DNA from: Bacillus velezensis
GTDB taxonomy: Bacteria; Bacillota; Bacilli; Bacillales; Bacillaceae
Direction of reading: 5' to 3'
Assembly: GCF_001461825.1 (NCBI RefSeq)
Contig: NZ_LLZC01000019.1
Span: 690,947-754,946 of the forward strand
DNA length: 64,000 nt
The position numbers and the translations under genes are program-made. Positions 16,754 to 27,600 of this stretch are shown in pieces. Below the pieces are notes generated by a model. That model ran no database searches. It was not told where the DNA came from and was given only the letters and a program-made list of their open reading frames with translations. The stretch's first letter is position 1; each line of letters begins with the position of its first letter.

Positions 16754-19700
16754 TTACAGTGTAAGAACGTGACCTCCATCGAAGAAATAGAGCGCACGCC
16801 CTTTCACTTTCGTTTTCGTAATTTGTTCAACCGCTTTTGTATACAATTCGATTTGTGTTTCATACCTTTTTTGCAGAATCGGAGCCGCGCCTTCAAATCC
16901 GTTCCGGAATTTCCCCTCTATCCGATCTGTCTTATAGTCCAGCAAATAGAGACCGTCCGCAGTTTCGTAGAGGCAGTCAATAATCCCCTGCACGAGCAGC
17001 GGTTCACCGGCCGTTTCGGCATCCTTGTACACCTCGCCGGCCGGAAGCGCCATACTGAACGGCACTTCCCGGTCAATCCGCAGCGCCCCGAGAAGATCTT
17101 TCCCGATTTCAGTTCCGAAAAACTGAACAATTTCTTCTATATCAATAGCTTCCTGCTGCTCTTCTGTCAGCAGCTCTTTTTCGTAAAGCATCCGGACCGT
17201 CCGCTCCGCTTCTTCGGCAGTCGGCACGTGCGTCAGCGGTATGTGCTGCATCACCGTATGCATCGCCGTTCCTTTTTCGGCGGCTGTCAGCCCTTTTTTC
17301 ATCATAAAACCGGGACGCCTGTATAAAAGCGTGTCTCCTGACGGTTTGATGAGAGAGCGGCCGCTGTATTCATCCTCGTATTCTTGCTTTCTCTTCAGCT
17401 CAGAAACTGACTGCTTCGTTCTGATAGCCGTCAGCTCTCGGTACGGATATTCCCATTCAAGCAGACGGCGCGCCTGATCATCAAATGAAAACGAACCAGG
17501 AATCGGCTCGCCCTGCTGAATCGCTTTGAGACGTTTGCTCTTTTCTTCAGCACGTTCTTTTGGATTCTCTTCCAGCAATTCACTTTGCTGCAGCATCCGG
17601 ATGTGAAAACGCGACGGGTCGCGCGCGATATCCTCAGACGATGAAAGTCCCGGCGTCCTGTGCGCCTCCATGTCACGGTGGCGGATGAGCGCCGGCCCGA
17701 TAAAGTCCAAATAAGATGACGCCTGATAGCGGTCGAATTCAGAAAGAAGCCAATCAGCCCGGTCTGCTTGCGCCTGCCATTTGGCCAGCTGTTTTTCCCG
17801 GTTTTTGCAGGAACCGACGAGAAACAGCTTTTCCTTCGCTCTGGTCAGCGCCACATACAATACGCGCAATTCTTCCGATAAGAGCTCTCTGCGCATCTTT
17901 TTCTTCATCGCCACAAGCGGCAGAGTCGGATAGCTGATTCTGAGTTCCGGATGAATGTACTTCGTGCCGAAACCGAGCTCTTTATCAAGCAGGTATGATT
18001 TGTTGAGATCCATCATATTAAAATTTCTGCCGAGTCCGGCGGTGAAAACGACGGGGAATTCAAGTCCTTTGCTGCTGTGGATCGTCATCAGCCGAACGAC
18101 ATCCTCCTGCTCGCTGAGCGCCCGGGCCGTCCCCAGATCATCGCCGCGCTCCTGCATCCGTTCAATGAACCGCAAAAAGCGAAATAACCCGCGGAACGCC
18201 GTCGCTTCGTACGAGCGCGCCCGGTCATACAAGACGCGCAGATTGGCCTGGCGCTGCTTTCCGCCGGGCATGCCGCCTGCATAGTCAAAATATCCGGTAT
18301 CGCGGTATACTTCCCAAATCAGCTCAGACACCGAATGATTCGTCGAAAATGACCGCCACTTTTGCAGACTGTCATAAAAGGTTCTCAGTTTTTGATACAG
18401 GTCATCATGCCTGTCACCGTTCGCTATATATGCTTTCAGCGCTTCATAAAACGGCGCTTTTTTCTTTTCAAGGCGTATCAGCGCAAGTTCATTTTCGTCA
18501 CATCCGACGATGGGCGAGCGCAGCACGGAAGCAAGCGGAATATCCTGATACGGATTATCAATCACCTTCAAGACTGAAAGCGCCGCAGCCACCTCCACGG
18601 CTTCAAAGTAACCCGACGTCAAATTGGCGTACACCGGAATGCCCTGGTTTTTCAGCTCTTCCATTAATTGCGGCGCCCACGGCATGGAGCGCAGCAAAAT
18701 CACGATATCCCGGTACTGGATATTCCGGTGTGTTTTTGTTTTGCCGTCATATACCTTAAACGGAGATGAGACAAGCTTTCGGATCTCCCCGGCTATCGCT
18801 TTCGCTTCCCAGTGCACGGTTTCAAAGTCTTCGGCATCCTCGGCGCTGTCTGCGTCATCAGCGCTGTCAATCAGCAGCAGTTCCGTTTTTGCCGCGTCAT
18901 TCGGCGGATACGATGCGCCGAGCTTCAATGCCGCCTGTTCATCGTAGTCCACTTCGCCGATTTTTCCGCCCATCAGCTGCTTAAACAAGAAATTCGTACT
19001 GTCCAAAATATCGGAGCGGCTGCGGAAATTTTGGTTCAGATCAATTTTCTGCCCCGCGCCTTCCCCGCTTTCTGTAAACCTTTTATATTTCCCGAGAAAC
19101 AGCAGCGGCTCGGCAAGTCTGAAACGGTAGATCGATTGTTTAACGTCGCCTACCATAAACAGATTTCCCGCCTCTTCATCCCCGCTTTTAACAAGCTGCA
19201 GGATAGACTCCTGCACAAGATTGGTATCTTGATATTCATCAACCAGAACTTCATGAAACTGGTCTTGATAATAAACGGCCGCTTCGCTCGGCACCCGCCG
19301 GCCTTCTTCATCAACCGCAGTTAAAATCGCCAGGCAGTAATGTTCCAAATCTGAGAAATCAATAATTGATTTTTCTTGTTTCGCCGCTTCAAATCGTTTT
19401 CCGTACGATATCACGAGCTGAACGAGCGTTTCGATGACAGGCTTCATATCTGTTAAACTCTTTAAGTGATCTTGCGGACTTCTTGTAAAGTAATCTGTCT
19501 TTACCTTTTCGATCAGTTTCTTCGCGCCGTTTCGCAAATCGGTCGCTTCGTCCAAAAGCGCTTTGTCAAATTCATCACCCTTTACCGCCTTCGCCCGCTT
19601 AAATGAGACTGCGGGAACCCGTTCATACAGCGCATCGAAGTCATGCCGGCAGCTGATCAGCTCTTCTATCTGCTGAAGGTCATCCAGAAAATTATCAGCG

Positions 19701-20464
19701 CGCGGCGCCGGCCCGCCGGGCGCTTTTGTCAGTTCAAGCGCCTTCTCAAGCTTTTGTTTTGCCCCGAAGAGCGCCATTTCAACATCTTCTCTCACATACT
19801 GGTAAAACGGAAGCTCTTCCATTTTGCTTTCTTCCGTCACGTCATACAGGCGGACAAAGCTTTGCAGCCACGCTTCCGGGTCAGGATGCGACCGGGAATA
19901 CTCGTACACCCGTTTGACAAGGTCTTGAAGATCCAGATCATGCCTGTCTGTCGTATATCTGTCCGCAAGCTCAAAAAACGCCTGATTCCCTTTTGCGTAT
20001 TCATCTTCAAACAGCTCATCAAGCACTTCGTCTCCGAGCAATTCGCCTTCCGTCTGGTCAGCCATCCGAAAACCGGGGTCAAGATCAATCATATAATAAT
20101 ATTTTTTAAGCACTTGCAGACAGAAAGAGTGAAGCGTCGAAATGCTCGCCCGATTTAATAGAGAGAGCTGCCGTCTGATATGCAGAGATCCCGGATTTTT
20201 GGCGAGCTCTTTTTCTAATGCTTCCGCGATCCGATGCTTCATCTCCGCTGCTGAGGCGTTTGTAAAGGTCACCACAAGGAGCCTGTCAACATCAACCGGA
20301 TCTTCCTCCGCGGTTATCTTTCTGATCATCCGTTCCACGAGCACGGCCGTTTTACCTGATCCGGCTGCGGCAGCGACCAGAATATCGCGCCGGGAAGAAA
20401 CGATGGCGCTCCATTGGTCATCCGTCCATATGCTGTCTTTCGGTTTAGGAATTTGCATCATCAT
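16754..20464 (-). CDS. addA: ATP-dependent helicase/nuclease subunit AddA
   Basis: This is the helicase-nuclease subunit of AddAB, the Bacillus counterpart of RecBCD, which resects double-strand breaks and loads RecA. The product has 1236 residues. The UvrD-type helicase motif I ([15 protein letters not shown]) is at about 33-47, motif II is DEYQDTN near 409, and motif VI is [14 protein letters not shown] near 850. The C-terminal nuclease motif LLDYKTDRI is near 1180. The start MMMQIPK allows ATG 20464, 20461 or 20458. It overlaps the end of addB by 20 bases. Confidence 0.95.
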   Translation of the reverse strand: MMMQIPKPKDSIWTDDQWSAIVSSRRDILVAAAAGSGKTAVLVERMIRKITAEEDPVDVDRLLVVTFTNASAAEMKHRIAEALEKELAKNPGSLHIRRQLSLLNRASISTLHSFCLQVLKKYYYMIDLDPGFRMADQTEGELLGDEVLDELFEDEYAKGNQAFFELADRYTTDRHDLDLQDLVKRVYEYSRSHPDPEAWLQSFVRLYDVTEESKMEELPFYQYVREDVEMALFGAKQKLEKALELTKAPGGPAPRADNFLDDLQQIEELISCRHDFDALYERVPAVSFKRAKAVKGDEFDKALLDEATDLRNGAKKLIEKVKTDYFTRSPQDHLKSLTDMKPVIETLVQLVISYGKRFEAAKQEKSIIDFSDLEHYCLAILTAVDEEGRRVPSEAAVYYQDQFHEVLVDEYQDTNLVQESILQLVKSGDEEAGNLFMVGDVKQSIYRFRLAEPLLFLGKYKRFTESGEGAGQKIDLNQNFRSRSDILDSTNFLFKQLMGGKIGEVDYDEQAALKLGASYPPNDAAKTELLLIDSADDADSAEDAEDFETVHWEAKAIAGEIRKLVSSPFKVYDGKTKTHRNIQYRDIVILLRSMPWAPQLMEELKNQGIPVYANLTSGYFEAVEVAAALSVLKVIDNPYQDIPLASVLRSPIVGCDENELALIRLEKKKAPFYEALKAYIANGDRHDDLYQKLRTFYDSLQKWRSFSTNHSVSELIWEVYRDTGYFDYAGGMPGGKQRQANLRVLYDRARSYEATAFRGLFRFLRFIERMQERGDDLGTARALSEQEDVVRLMTIHSSKGLEFPVVFTAGLGRNFNMMDLNKSYLLDKELGFGTKYIHPELRISYPTLPLVAMKKKMRRELLSEELRVLYVALTRAKEKLFLVGSCKNREKQLAKWQAQADRADWLLSEFDRYQASSYLDFIGPALIRHRDMEAHRTPGLSSSEDIARDPSRFHIRMLQQSELLEENPKERAEEKSKRLKAIQQGEPIPGSFSFDDQARRLLEWEYPYRELTAIRTKQSVSELKRKQEYEDEYSGRSLIKPSGDTLLYRRPGFMMKKGLTAAEKGTAMHTVMQHIPLTHVPTAEEAERTVRMLYEKELLTEEQQEAIDIEEIVQFFGTEIGKDLLGALRIDREVPFSMALPAGEVYKDAETAGEPLLVQGIIDCLYETADGLYLLDYKTDRIEGKFRNGFEGAAPILQKRYETQIELYTKAVEQITKTKVKGRALYFFDGGHVLTL

Positions 20465-23400
20465 CCGCCTCCTTCTTCAGCCAATCCAGTATGGTGCCGT
20501 CTTTTTCCGCTTTCAGGCTGCGGTATTCATTTTCCTTAAGCGACTCATCAAACTGGCACACCGATTGAAACGCACAATACGTACAAGGCGTCTTATCTTT
20601 CAGCTTATACGGGGTAATGGACACAAGCCCGTCCGTTATCGCTTCGCCCGCCTGTTCAAATGTCCGCCGCACATGGTCTGTCAGCAGATGAAAATCCTGT
20701 TCACTGACCGCGGCTGAGTCGGATCTTAAAGAACCGTCCTTTTTCAAACCGGCATTGACGATATTTGAACGCCCTTCCTCCAACGTCGTGTCCATCAGGC
20801 TGATCGCCTCCCGGTCACCGAGGAGAAGGCCTTTCATTTTAAATTTCTTAAAAATTTCCTGCTCGATTTCATCAAGCCCCATCGGCAGACTGGCCTGAAT
20901 CATCGGATCATGAATATGGAAATACAAAACGCCTGCCGGTGTCGCTTTCATGCCGAGCCAATCCGCGGAATGTGTAATCGATAAGTCAAGATATGTGAGC
21001 ATTTGCAGAGCGAGCCCGTAATACACCTCCGCCAGATCAAGCCCCCTGTCGCTTGATTTATAATCAACGACTCTCAGCAGCAGGCCTTTTGAGCTTTCCG
21101 CTTTATCCACGCGGTCGATCCGTCCGACGAGTTCCATCGTACAGCCGTTTTTCAGCGTGAAAGTGAGCGGAGGCAGCGGCCCGCTTCCGCCGAAACCGAG
21201 TTCAAGACCGACCGGGACGAAACCGCTCGCCTTCGCATGCTCGCTTAATATGCCTGAAACACGCGTGACGATCTTCTGCAGTTTTTCCTTCACATAAAAG
21301 TGTCTGTTTGAGCTGAGCAGAATCTCTTTTTGCAGCTTTGGCGCAAGCCGTTCCACCGCTTCATAGGAGAAATTCCGGCACTGATCTTTCGTCAGATCGC
21401 GCCATTCCAGCTTCTGCTCACGAAGCCGGTCTGAAATCAGCTTCAGGCTGGAGTGAAACAGCTGGCCGATATCCGGCGCTTCCAGCTTGAAAAACTGCCG
21501 CTCTTTTAATTGAAGCCCGTGTGATGCAAAATGGGAAAACTGGCAGGCATTAAACGCCTCCATCCGGGAGACGCTTCCTTTAATATGCTCGCCGTAAAGC
21601 TGGCGCGAAACAGGCCGTTCAAGACGCTTCGCCTCATTGCGGAAAAACAGGCTTGAAAACAGCTTTTTCGCACGTTGGTGATCAGACTCTTTCATCAGCA
21701 CATTGTATGCGCTCCACCATACGTCACTGATCTCGTACTCTCTTGTCCACAGCCTGAGCTGACTTGCCGTATATGTCTGAGCCACCTGTATATTGACGAG
21801 ATACTGAAGCTGCTCTTCTTCGCTTACCTGCTCGGGATCAGCCGCTGACAGCTTTTCCTGATGATCGGGAAACAGCTCGCCAAGCCTGTTTACAACGATT
21901 GACGGCAGGAGCGTTTTTCCTTCCGCATCGGCAATCGGGTATGACACATAAAGACGGTCAGACGGACTCGACAGCGCCATATAGATGAGAAAATGCTCAT
22001 CAAGCAGGCGCTCACGCCCCGCGGAAGACAGCTCCACTCCGACCGCTTTCAGCCACTCCCGGTCATCATCAGACAGCACGCCGTTTTCATCCGGGCGCGC
22101 CGGAAGAACGCCGTCATTGGCCCCGATGACGAATGTGCAGGACGTGCCGTACATTCTTGAGAGATCCATATTCCCTACAAATACTTGGTCAAGCGCAGGA
22201 GGAATTAAAGAAAAATGAAGCGATTCCGTTCCCGTTTCAAGCATTTGCTGGAACAGCGCCAAAGATATTTCATCTTCACCCATCATGCCGGCAAACTCCT
22301 CGAGAAGCTGGATAACGGCATCCCACGCCTGGCCGTGCTGCTGCGCTTCGATCATGTTTCCGGCCTCTTCGGCCCGCTGCCTTTTTCGGTCCAGCTTCAG
22401 GGGAACATCGGTATCTTCCAAAAAGAGATAAAGAGCCTCCGCCATGCTTTGAACCGTTTTCGCCTTTTTCATCCGGTTTTGAAGCCGGACAAGGGGCGCG
22501 GCCATCCACTCTTTCGTCTCATTCAGCATTTGCTCCATCTCTATTTCCTGATCTGTCTGCGCGAAATCCTCATCGAGCGATACGAAGCGCCTGTATACAA
22601 ACCGCTCGCCGCTCGTCCAGCGCTCCCCTTTAATGCCGTAGGCGATACAGTAGTTTTCAAGCTGATCAACCTGCTCTCTTATTTTCTGCTCCGGCTGATC
22701 AAGCGGGAATAACAGTTCGGTTTTCGCACAGCGGAACACCGCTTCATATCTCCAGTTCCCCTTCACGACATCCAGGCTTGAACGGATGAATTCAATAAGC
22801 GGGTGATGCTGCATAGAAGCTTTTCCGTCAATAAAATAAGGAAGCCCGTAATCGGCAAACACTTCCTTCAGCAAATCTTTATAATCTTCCGGCTGACGGA
22901 TGAGAATCGCCATATCTTTGTACCGGTATCCTCCGTCCCGGACAAGTGATTGAATTTCCCGGGCAATACCTTCAAGCTCAGCTCTTCTGTTTTGCGCCTG
23001 CATGACGGTAAAAGCTTCCTGTCCGCCGGTATACGCCGCGGCGGGACGCACATCGTACTGCGACTCTATACAGGCAAGCTCCGGCACATGCCGATGCCGC
23101 TTCGTGCCATGCAGTTCCTTGCAGGAAATATCGGCATTCAATTCCTTTGTCGTCTGATAAAGCTTATAGTATGTGCTTCCCGTCATTCTGAACAGATCGA
23201 GCTCATCCGGTGCCTGTTCCGCCGAAGGGCTGTCCGCCGTCAGCGAGAATGTGACATGTTCAGCATGCATGATCAGCTGCTCCAGCACCCTTAATTCCTG
23301 CGGCGTAAATTGATAGAATCCGTCGACGTAAACACGGGCGCCTTTTACAACGTCCGCCAAAGGAATCTGCTGAGCGAGCAGCTTCAAATAATCCTCTGAA

Positions 23401-23945
23401 TGCAAATAGTGTCCGGCGAGGCTTCTTTCCATCTGCTGATATAAAATGCCTAAATCATGAAGTTTTTCAGACAGCATCCGCTCTCCGCGATATTCTGACG
23501 CCGTTCCGCTTTCCGCCATGCGGCGGACGTCTTCAGGTTCAATACAGTACCGCTTAAACTCTGTCAGCATCCGTTCCACCTGCTCAGTGAACCCGGTTTT
23601 GTCACTCGCTTTTTGATACACTTTAAACTCGTGCTTATATTCTTCAATCAGTTTCCTTAAAAGCATCTGCACACCCGTCGTCGTCACAAACGGGCGGTTC
23701 ATGCCCCCGGTATGCTGAAGCACGCGCCACGCCAAACGCGAAAAACTGAACACTTGAGCGCGTATCATGCCGCCGATATCCGGCGTTTTAGCAAGCTCAT
23801 ATTCCATTAAAAACGTCATTTGATCCGGGACTAGAAAAATGATCGGTTTCCCGAACGGCTCCCGGCGCAGTTCATCTTGAATGCTGTCGATAATCAGCCT
23901 CGTTTTCCCACTCCCCGATCTGCCTACTAAAAACTCAACACCCAA
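20445..23945 (-). CDS. addB: ATP-dependent helicase/nuclease subunit AddB
   Basis: This partner of AddA has 1166 residues. A Walker A motif ([11 protein letters not shown]) is at residues 8-18. The C-terminal RecB-like nuclease has [11 protein letters not shown] near 960, and the iron-sulphur cluster cysteines are split between FNACQFSHF near 800 and the terminal [10 protein letters not shown] cluster near 1120. AddB recognises Chi and degrades the opposite strand. It is the first gene of the leftward repair operon; the 137-base gap upstream shows no promoter I can name with confidence. Confidence 0.95.
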   Translation of the reverse strand: MGVEFLVGRSGSGKTRLIIDSIQDELRREPFGKPIIFLVPDQMTFLMEYELAKTPDIGGMIRAQVFSFSRLAWRVLQHTGGMNRPFVTTTGVQMLLRKLIEEYKHEFKVYQKASDKTGFTEQVERMLTEFKRYCIEPEDVRRMAESGTASEYRGERMLSEKLHDLGILYQQMERSLAGHYLHSEDYLKLLAQQIPLADVVKGARVYVDGFYQFTPQELRVLEQLIMHAEHVTFSLTADSPSAEQAPDELDLFRMTGSTYYKLYQTTKELNADISCKELHGTKRHRHVPELACIESQYDVRPAAAYTGGQEAFTVMQAQNRRAELEGIAREIQSLVRDGGYRYKDMAILIRQPEDYKDLLKEVFADYGLPYFIDGKASMQHHPLIEFIRSSLDVVKGNWRYEAVFRCAKTELLFPLDQPEQKIREQVDQLENYCIAYGIKGERWTSGERFVYRRFVSLDEDFAQTDQEIEMEQMLNETKEWMAAPLVRLQNRMKKAKTVQSMAEALYLFLEDTDVPLKLDRKRQRAEEAGNMIEAQQHGQAWDAVIQLLEEFAGMMGEDEISLALFQQMLETGTESLHFSLIPPALDQVFVGNMDLSRMYGTSCTFVIGANDGVLPARPDENGVLSDDDREWLKAVGVELSSAGRERLLDEHFLIYMALSSPSDRLYVSYPIADAEGKTLLPSIVVNRLGELFPDHQEKLSAADPEQVSEEEQLQYLVNIQVAQTYTASQLRLWTREYEISDVWWSAYNVLMKESDHQRAKKLFSSLFFRNEAKRLERPVSRQLYGEHIKGSVSRMEAFNACQFSHFASHGLQLKERQFFKLEAPDIGQLFHSSLKLISDRLREQKLEWRDLTKDQCRNFSYEAVERLAPKLQKEILLSSNRHFYVKEKLQKIVTRVSGILSEHAKASGFVPVGLELGFGGSGPLPPLTFTLKNGCTMELVGRIDRVDKAESSKGLLLRVVDYKSSDRGLDLAEVYYGLALQMLTYLDLSITHSADWLGMKATPAGVLYFHIHDPMIQASLPMGLDEIEQEIFKKFKMKGLLLGDREAISLMDTTLEEGRSNIVNAGLKKDGSLRSDSAAVSEQDFHLLTDHVRRTFEQAGEAITDGLVSITPYKLKDKTPCTYCAFQSVCQFDESLKENEYRSLKAEKDGTILDWLKKEADDDANS

Positions 23946-24082
23946 ATTAGAAGACCCCTCTCTTTTTATCTTTCTACATTTTATCGAAAGTTGACGAAAA
24001 TGACCAATCTCATCTGCTGGTAAAAACGGGATGACTATTTTAAAAAATATCGTTTTTGACCAAAATAAAGAAAAAAGGACTA

Positions 24083-24799
24083 ATGATGATGTCAGAATAT
24101 CCCGAAGTGATTGTACGGACGGCTCTGTCGTTCAGCATTCTGTTTATCGGCGCCCGGATACTCGGTAAACAAACCATTTCACAGATGACGCTTTTTGATT
24201 TCATTGCGGCCATCTCGCTCGGCGCCATCACGGCAAATCTGTCGTTTAATACAAAGCTGCCGATTCATTATAATGTCATTGCCTACATTATTTTCGTGGC
24301 AATCATTTACCTTGTCGCATATCTTTCTATGAAAAACAGGGCCCTTAGGGGTTTCTTTGCAGGCAAACCGACCATTATCATTCAAAACGGTAAAATACTT
24401 GAGCATAATATGAAAACGATGCGTTATACCATCGACTACTTGAACCAGCAGCTGCGTGTAAATGACGTATTTGACATTTCTCAGGTTCAGACTGCCATCA
24501 TTGAAACAAACGGCAGCATGTCAGTGGAGGTCAAACCGGAATTTGCGCCCGTTACAAGACAGGATCTCGGCATTTTTGCCGGACATGAAAAGAACTTTGC
24601 CGTTGAGCTGATTATGGACGGCCGGTTGGTGATGAAGAATCTGGAAGAAAACCACGTATCGGAAAAATGGCTGAGAGAAGAATTGGACAAGAGAAACCTC
24701 AAACCGGAAGACGTCGTATACGCTGTGCGCGGAAGCAACGGCCGGCTTTTTGTCGACACATACGACGACCATATTACATCGCCGCTAGATCAAGAATAA
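24083..24799 (+). CDS. DUF421 (YetF-family) membrane protein
   Basis: This 238-residue protein has about three N-terminal membrane helices (residues 8-85) and a soluble DUF421 domain of about 130 residues containing IIQNGKILEHNMKTMRY and the acidic tail. B. subtilis has several paralogues (YetF, YdfS, YkjA, YrbG types), some linked to spores. I chose ATG 24083, the first of three tandem ATGs after AAAAAGGAC, over the TTG at 24056. In my memory of B. subtilis, addB is followed directly by yhjR, so this gene looks like an insertion. Which paralogue it is I cannot say. Confidence 0.75.
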   Translation: MMMSEYPEVIVRTALSFSILFIGARILGKQTISQMTLFDFIAAISLGAITANLSFNTKLPIHYNVIAYIIFVAIIYLVAYLSMKNRALRGFFAGKPTIIIQNGKILEHNMKTMRYTIDYLNQQLRVNDVFDISQVQTAIIETNGSMSVEVKPEFAPVTRQDLGIFAGHEKNFAVELIMDGRLVMKNLEENHVSEKWLREELDKRNLKPEDVVYAVRGSNGRLFVDTYDDHITSPLDQE

Positions 24800-24867
24800 A
24801 AATGACATCCGCACATGTCACGGGCTGCCGCCGTATAATACCCTATAAACATCCGGGGGTGAGTCCA

Positions 24868-25377
24868 ATGCACGAGAATTTTTTTCATTATACAGCCATC
24901 TGCAGTGACGATTCTGTGCTTATCAAGGATCTGGTAAAATCCATAAACGGTGAATACAGCGCTGTGATTTGCTACTCAATATTAGCCGAAAAAGCGCCGA
25001 CCGCAGAAATCAGAAGACGAATCGAACATATCAGAGAAGAAGAAGTGCGCCACCTGCACGCTTTCTCTTCACTGTATACGTCAATTACCGGAAAACAGTT
25101 GACGCCGAAACAGACGGAGCATTGTCCGCACACATACAGAGAAGGACTGAGGGCGGCGTTTTATGATGAGCAGAAAACGAATGATTTTTATTTGCAGGCA
25201 TCCGATAGAGCGGTGCATCCGGAAGCGAAGCGGTTATTTGCCCGCACGGCATTTGACGAGCAGCGTCATGCCGTCTGGTTTTTATACGATATGGCCCACT
25301 CTCCTTTCCACCATACAGGGGGAACGGTATCAAACGCGCCGAACACAAGCTACACCGAGGTAAATACCGGAAAATAA
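24868..25377 (+). CDS. yhjR: Ferritin-like (rubrerythrin-type) protein YhjR
   Basis: This 169-residue protein is a predicted four-helix-bundle di-iron protein. Helix motifs with metal ligands are visible: NGEYSAVICYSIL (about 30-42), REEEVRHLHAF (about 57-67), FYDEQKTNDFY and FDEQRHAVWFL, giving the E...ExxH pairs of rubrerythrins. The start at ATG 24868 follows GGGGGTGAG. It lies after the DUF421 gene with a 68-base gap and ends in its own terminator. Possible roles are iron storage or peroxide defence; no experiment is known to me. Confidence 0.75.
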   Translation: MHENFFHYTAICSDDSVLIKDLVKSINGEYSAVICYSILAEKAPTAEIRRRIEHIREEEVRHLHAFSSLYTSITGKQLTPKQTEHCPHTYREGLRAAFYDEQKTNDFYLQASDRAVHPEAKRLFARTAFDEQRHAVWFLYDMAHSPFHHTGGTVSNAPNTSYTEVNTGK

Positions 25378-25398
25378 CGGTTCAGGCAGACCGCAGAC

Positions 25399-25439
25399 AA
25401 CCCCCGTTCTTTCAACATGAGAGAATGGGGTTTACTTTT
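25399..25439 (+). terminator. yhjR terminator
   Basis: AACCCC pairs with GGGGTT and an inner TTCT with AGAG/AGAA, followed by TACTTTT. Confidence 0.6.
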
Positions 25440-25483
25440 CGAGCCGTTTTTATACTCCCTCTAAACAATGGATAACTTCTTCA

Positions 25484-25536
25484 TTGTATAATCAGCAAAA
25501 ACCCTTTATAATAAAATAAACCAACTGGTCGGTTTT
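25484..25536 (+). promoter_or_regulatory. Promoter and TetR-type operator of the efflux unit
   Basis: TTGTAT at 25484-25489 and TATAAT at 25507-25512 are 17 bases apart. Starting six bases further on, 25518-25536 holds a quasi-palindrome with core AACCAACTGGTCGGTT, the shape bound by many TetR repressors. Placement over the transcription start fits autorepression by the next gene. Confidence 0.7.
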
Positions 25537-25600
25537 AAACGAACCGAGCCCCGCTTTGCCGGGACAACGATATGAATGAGGCGGAAAGGATCTGTGTGAA

Positions 25601-26221
25601 GTGACAAATACAAAAGGCGGTGCCGGAAAGAGCGAAAAGACGAAGAACAGGCTCGTATCCGCTTCGCGTGACTTATTTGCAAAAAAAGGATATTCAGAAA
25701 CATCGATTCGGGATATTTTAGAGGCGGCCGAAATCAGTAAAGGCAATCTATATCACCATTTTAAAGGAAAAGAGTTTCTGTTTCTTCATATCATGGAAGA
25801 GGATCACCGCGTGATGATCGAGACGTGGAGGGAAATGGAAGCTGATCTGAAAGATGCTGCCGAAAAACTGGCGGGCTTTGCGGAGCTGCTCAGCCGGATG
25901 AGCATCAATTACCCGCTTATGAGAGCAAGTGAAGAGTTTTATGCGAGTGCGTTTACGTCAGAGGAGGTCGTAAAGCGGCTCAACAAAATTGATATTGAAT
26001 ATGACGATGTGATGAGGGAGATCTTAGAAGAGGGAAATCAAGACGGCAGCTGGTCCATTCATCATGTCGAATCAAAAGTGAAAATCCTGCTATCCGTCTT
26101 CTACGGTTTAGATGTGTTATATAAAAACGATACCATTCAGCAAAGAATCGAATTGCAAAAAGAAGCCATCTCCGCGTTTATTCACGGGTCGATCAGCGCT
26201 GATAAACAGAATGACAGCTGA
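25601..26221 (+). CDS. TetR-family transcriptional regulator
   Basis: This 206-residue repressor has a TetR helix-turn-helix at about 18-60 (ASRDLFAKKGYSETSIRDI, then SKGNLYHHFKGKE) and a helical ligand domain to residue 200. It starts at GTG 25601 with AAAGGA ten bases upstream. The MFS exporter begins 15 bases after its stop, so the two form a unit behind one operator. It probably represses the pair until the exported compound binds. I do not recognise it as a named B. subtilis gene. Confidence 0.82.
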   Translation: MTNTKGGAGKSEKTKNRLVSASRDLFAKKGYSETSIRDILEAAEISKGNLYHHFKGKEFLFLHIMEEDHRVMIETWREMEADLKDAAEKLAGFAELLSRMSINYPLMRASEEFYASAFTSEEVVKRLNKIDIEYDDVMREILEEGNQDGSWSIHHVESKVKILLSVFYGLDVLYKNDTIQQRIELQKEAISAFIHGSISADKQNDS

Positions 26222-26236
26222 CAAAGGAGAAACAAC

Positions 26237-27433
26237 ATGCAAAAACCGATCAGAGAACAAAAAGCTGTACTCATCATCTTATTAAGCAACATATTTATTG
26301 CTTTTTTAGGCATCGGATTGATCATTCCCGTTATGCCGCTGTTTATGAATGTGATGCACTTGACGGGCAGCACAATGGGATACCTTGTCGCTGCCTTCGC
26401 CGTCGCGCAATTAATTGCATCCCCCATTGCGGGGAGATGGGTTGACCGCTTCGGCAGAAAAATCATGATTCTCGCCGGACTGTTTTTGTTCGCATTATCC
26501 GAACTGACCTTCGGATTGGGCACACATGTCTCCATTTTATATTTCGCAAGGGTGCTGGGGGGCATCAGTGCCGCTTTTATCATGCCCGCTGTTACAGCGT
26601 ATGTCGCAGATATTACGACGGTGCAGGAAAGATCGAAGGCGATGGGCTATGTATCTGCCGCCATCAGCACAGGGTTTATCATCGGGCCCGGCATAGGAGG
26701 ATTTATTGCCGATCACGGCGTTCGAATGCCGTTTTTCTTTGCGGCGGGAATTGCATTTATCGCAGTGATTTCCTCTGTCTTTATGCTGAAAGAGCCGTTA
26801 ACTAAAGAAGAACGCGCAAAGCAGATGGAAAGCGTCAAAGAATCAACCTTCTTAAAAGATTTGAAAAAGTCGATTCATCCAAGCTACTTGATCGCCTTCA
26901 TCATCGTCTTTGTTTTGGCATTCGGGCTGTCGGCGTACGAAACGGTATTCAGCTTATTTACAAACCATAAATTCGGCTTCACGCCAAAGGATATCGCCAT
27001 TATTATTACGTTCAGCTCCATTGTGGCGGTCCTCATTCAAGTGCTCGCATTCGGCAGACTTGTCAACTTCCTCGGGGAGAAAAAAGTCATTCAGCTTTGT
27101 CTGATCATCGGCGCTGTGCTGGCTTTCGTTTCTACGGTGATGTCAGGATTTTTGCCCGTGCTCGCTGTCACCTGCATCATTTTCCTTGCGTTTGATTTAC
27201 TGCGCCCGGCACTGACTACTTATTTATCGAAAATCGCAGGAAATCAGCAGGGGTTTGTTGCCGGTATGAACTCAACATACACGAGTTTGGGCACCATTTT
27301 CGGCCCGGCTCTGGGCGGTATTTTATTTGATATGAATATTCACTTCCCGTTTCTGTTCGCAGGTGTGGTTTTATTTCTCGGTCTGGGATTGACCTTTGTG
27401 TGGAAAGGAAAAGCGGGCGAGGTTTCGGAGTAG
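26237..27433 (+). CDS. MFS drug-efflux transporter (Bmr/NorA-like)
   Basis: This 398-residue proton-driven exporter has twelve hydrophobic segments. The family loop motif GRWVDRFGRK is between helices 2 and 3 (about 75-84), and the antiporter motif C region is GFIIGPGIGGF near helix 5. It resembles Bmr/Blt/NorA multidrug pumps; yhjO occupies a similar place in B. subtilis, but I cannot confirm orthology. AAAGGAGAAACAAC precedes ATG 26237. It is co-transcribed with the TetR gene. Confidence 0.82.
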   Translation: MQKPIREQKAVLIILLSNIFIAFLGIGLIIPVMPLFMNVMHLTGSTMGYLVAAFAVAQLIASPIAGRWVDRFGRKIMILAGLFLFALSELTFGLGTHVSILYFARVLGGISAAFIMPAVTAYVADITTVQERSKAMGYVSAAISTGFIIGPGIGGFIADHGVRMPFFFAAGIAFIAVISSVFMLKEPLTKEERAKQMESVKESTFLKDLKKSIHPSYLIAFIIVFVLAFGLSAYETVFSLFTNHKFGFTPKDIAIIITFSSIVAVLIQVLAFGRLVNFLGEKKVIQLCLIIGAVLAFVSTVMSGFLPVLAVTCIIFLAFDLLRPALTTYLSKIAGNQQGFVAGMNSTYTSLGTIFGPALGGILFDMNIHFPFLFAGVVLFLGLGLTFVWKGKAGEVSE

Positions 27434-27465
27434 GGTGCACTCACCCATCTCCGGAGCTTTTTTTA
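27432..27465 (+). terminator. Possible terminator after the MFS gene
   Basis: GGGTG-CACT-CACCC overlaps the stop codon, followed by CTCCGGAG and seven Ts. The hairpin nearest to the T-run is short. Confidence 0.4.
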
Positions 27466-27600
27466 TGTTTGTGATAAGAAAAATGAATGGATTATGAGAA
27501 ATAATTCATTATTTATTTATCTCAAAATCTATACTATAGTAATAGTAAGGTTAACGAGCTTAACAATTTAATATGAATGTTTCAGGAAGAAGGGTTTTCA

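Noticed and set aside
19643-20158. Plus-strand open frame of 171 codons
   Set aside because: It is antisense to addA inside its helicase region. No start signal or domain.
27491-27525. AT-rich dyad (GAGAAATAA / TTATTTATCTC) upstream of yhjN
   Set aside because: The arms need a one-base gap to align and the sequence is low in complexity; not enough to call an operator.
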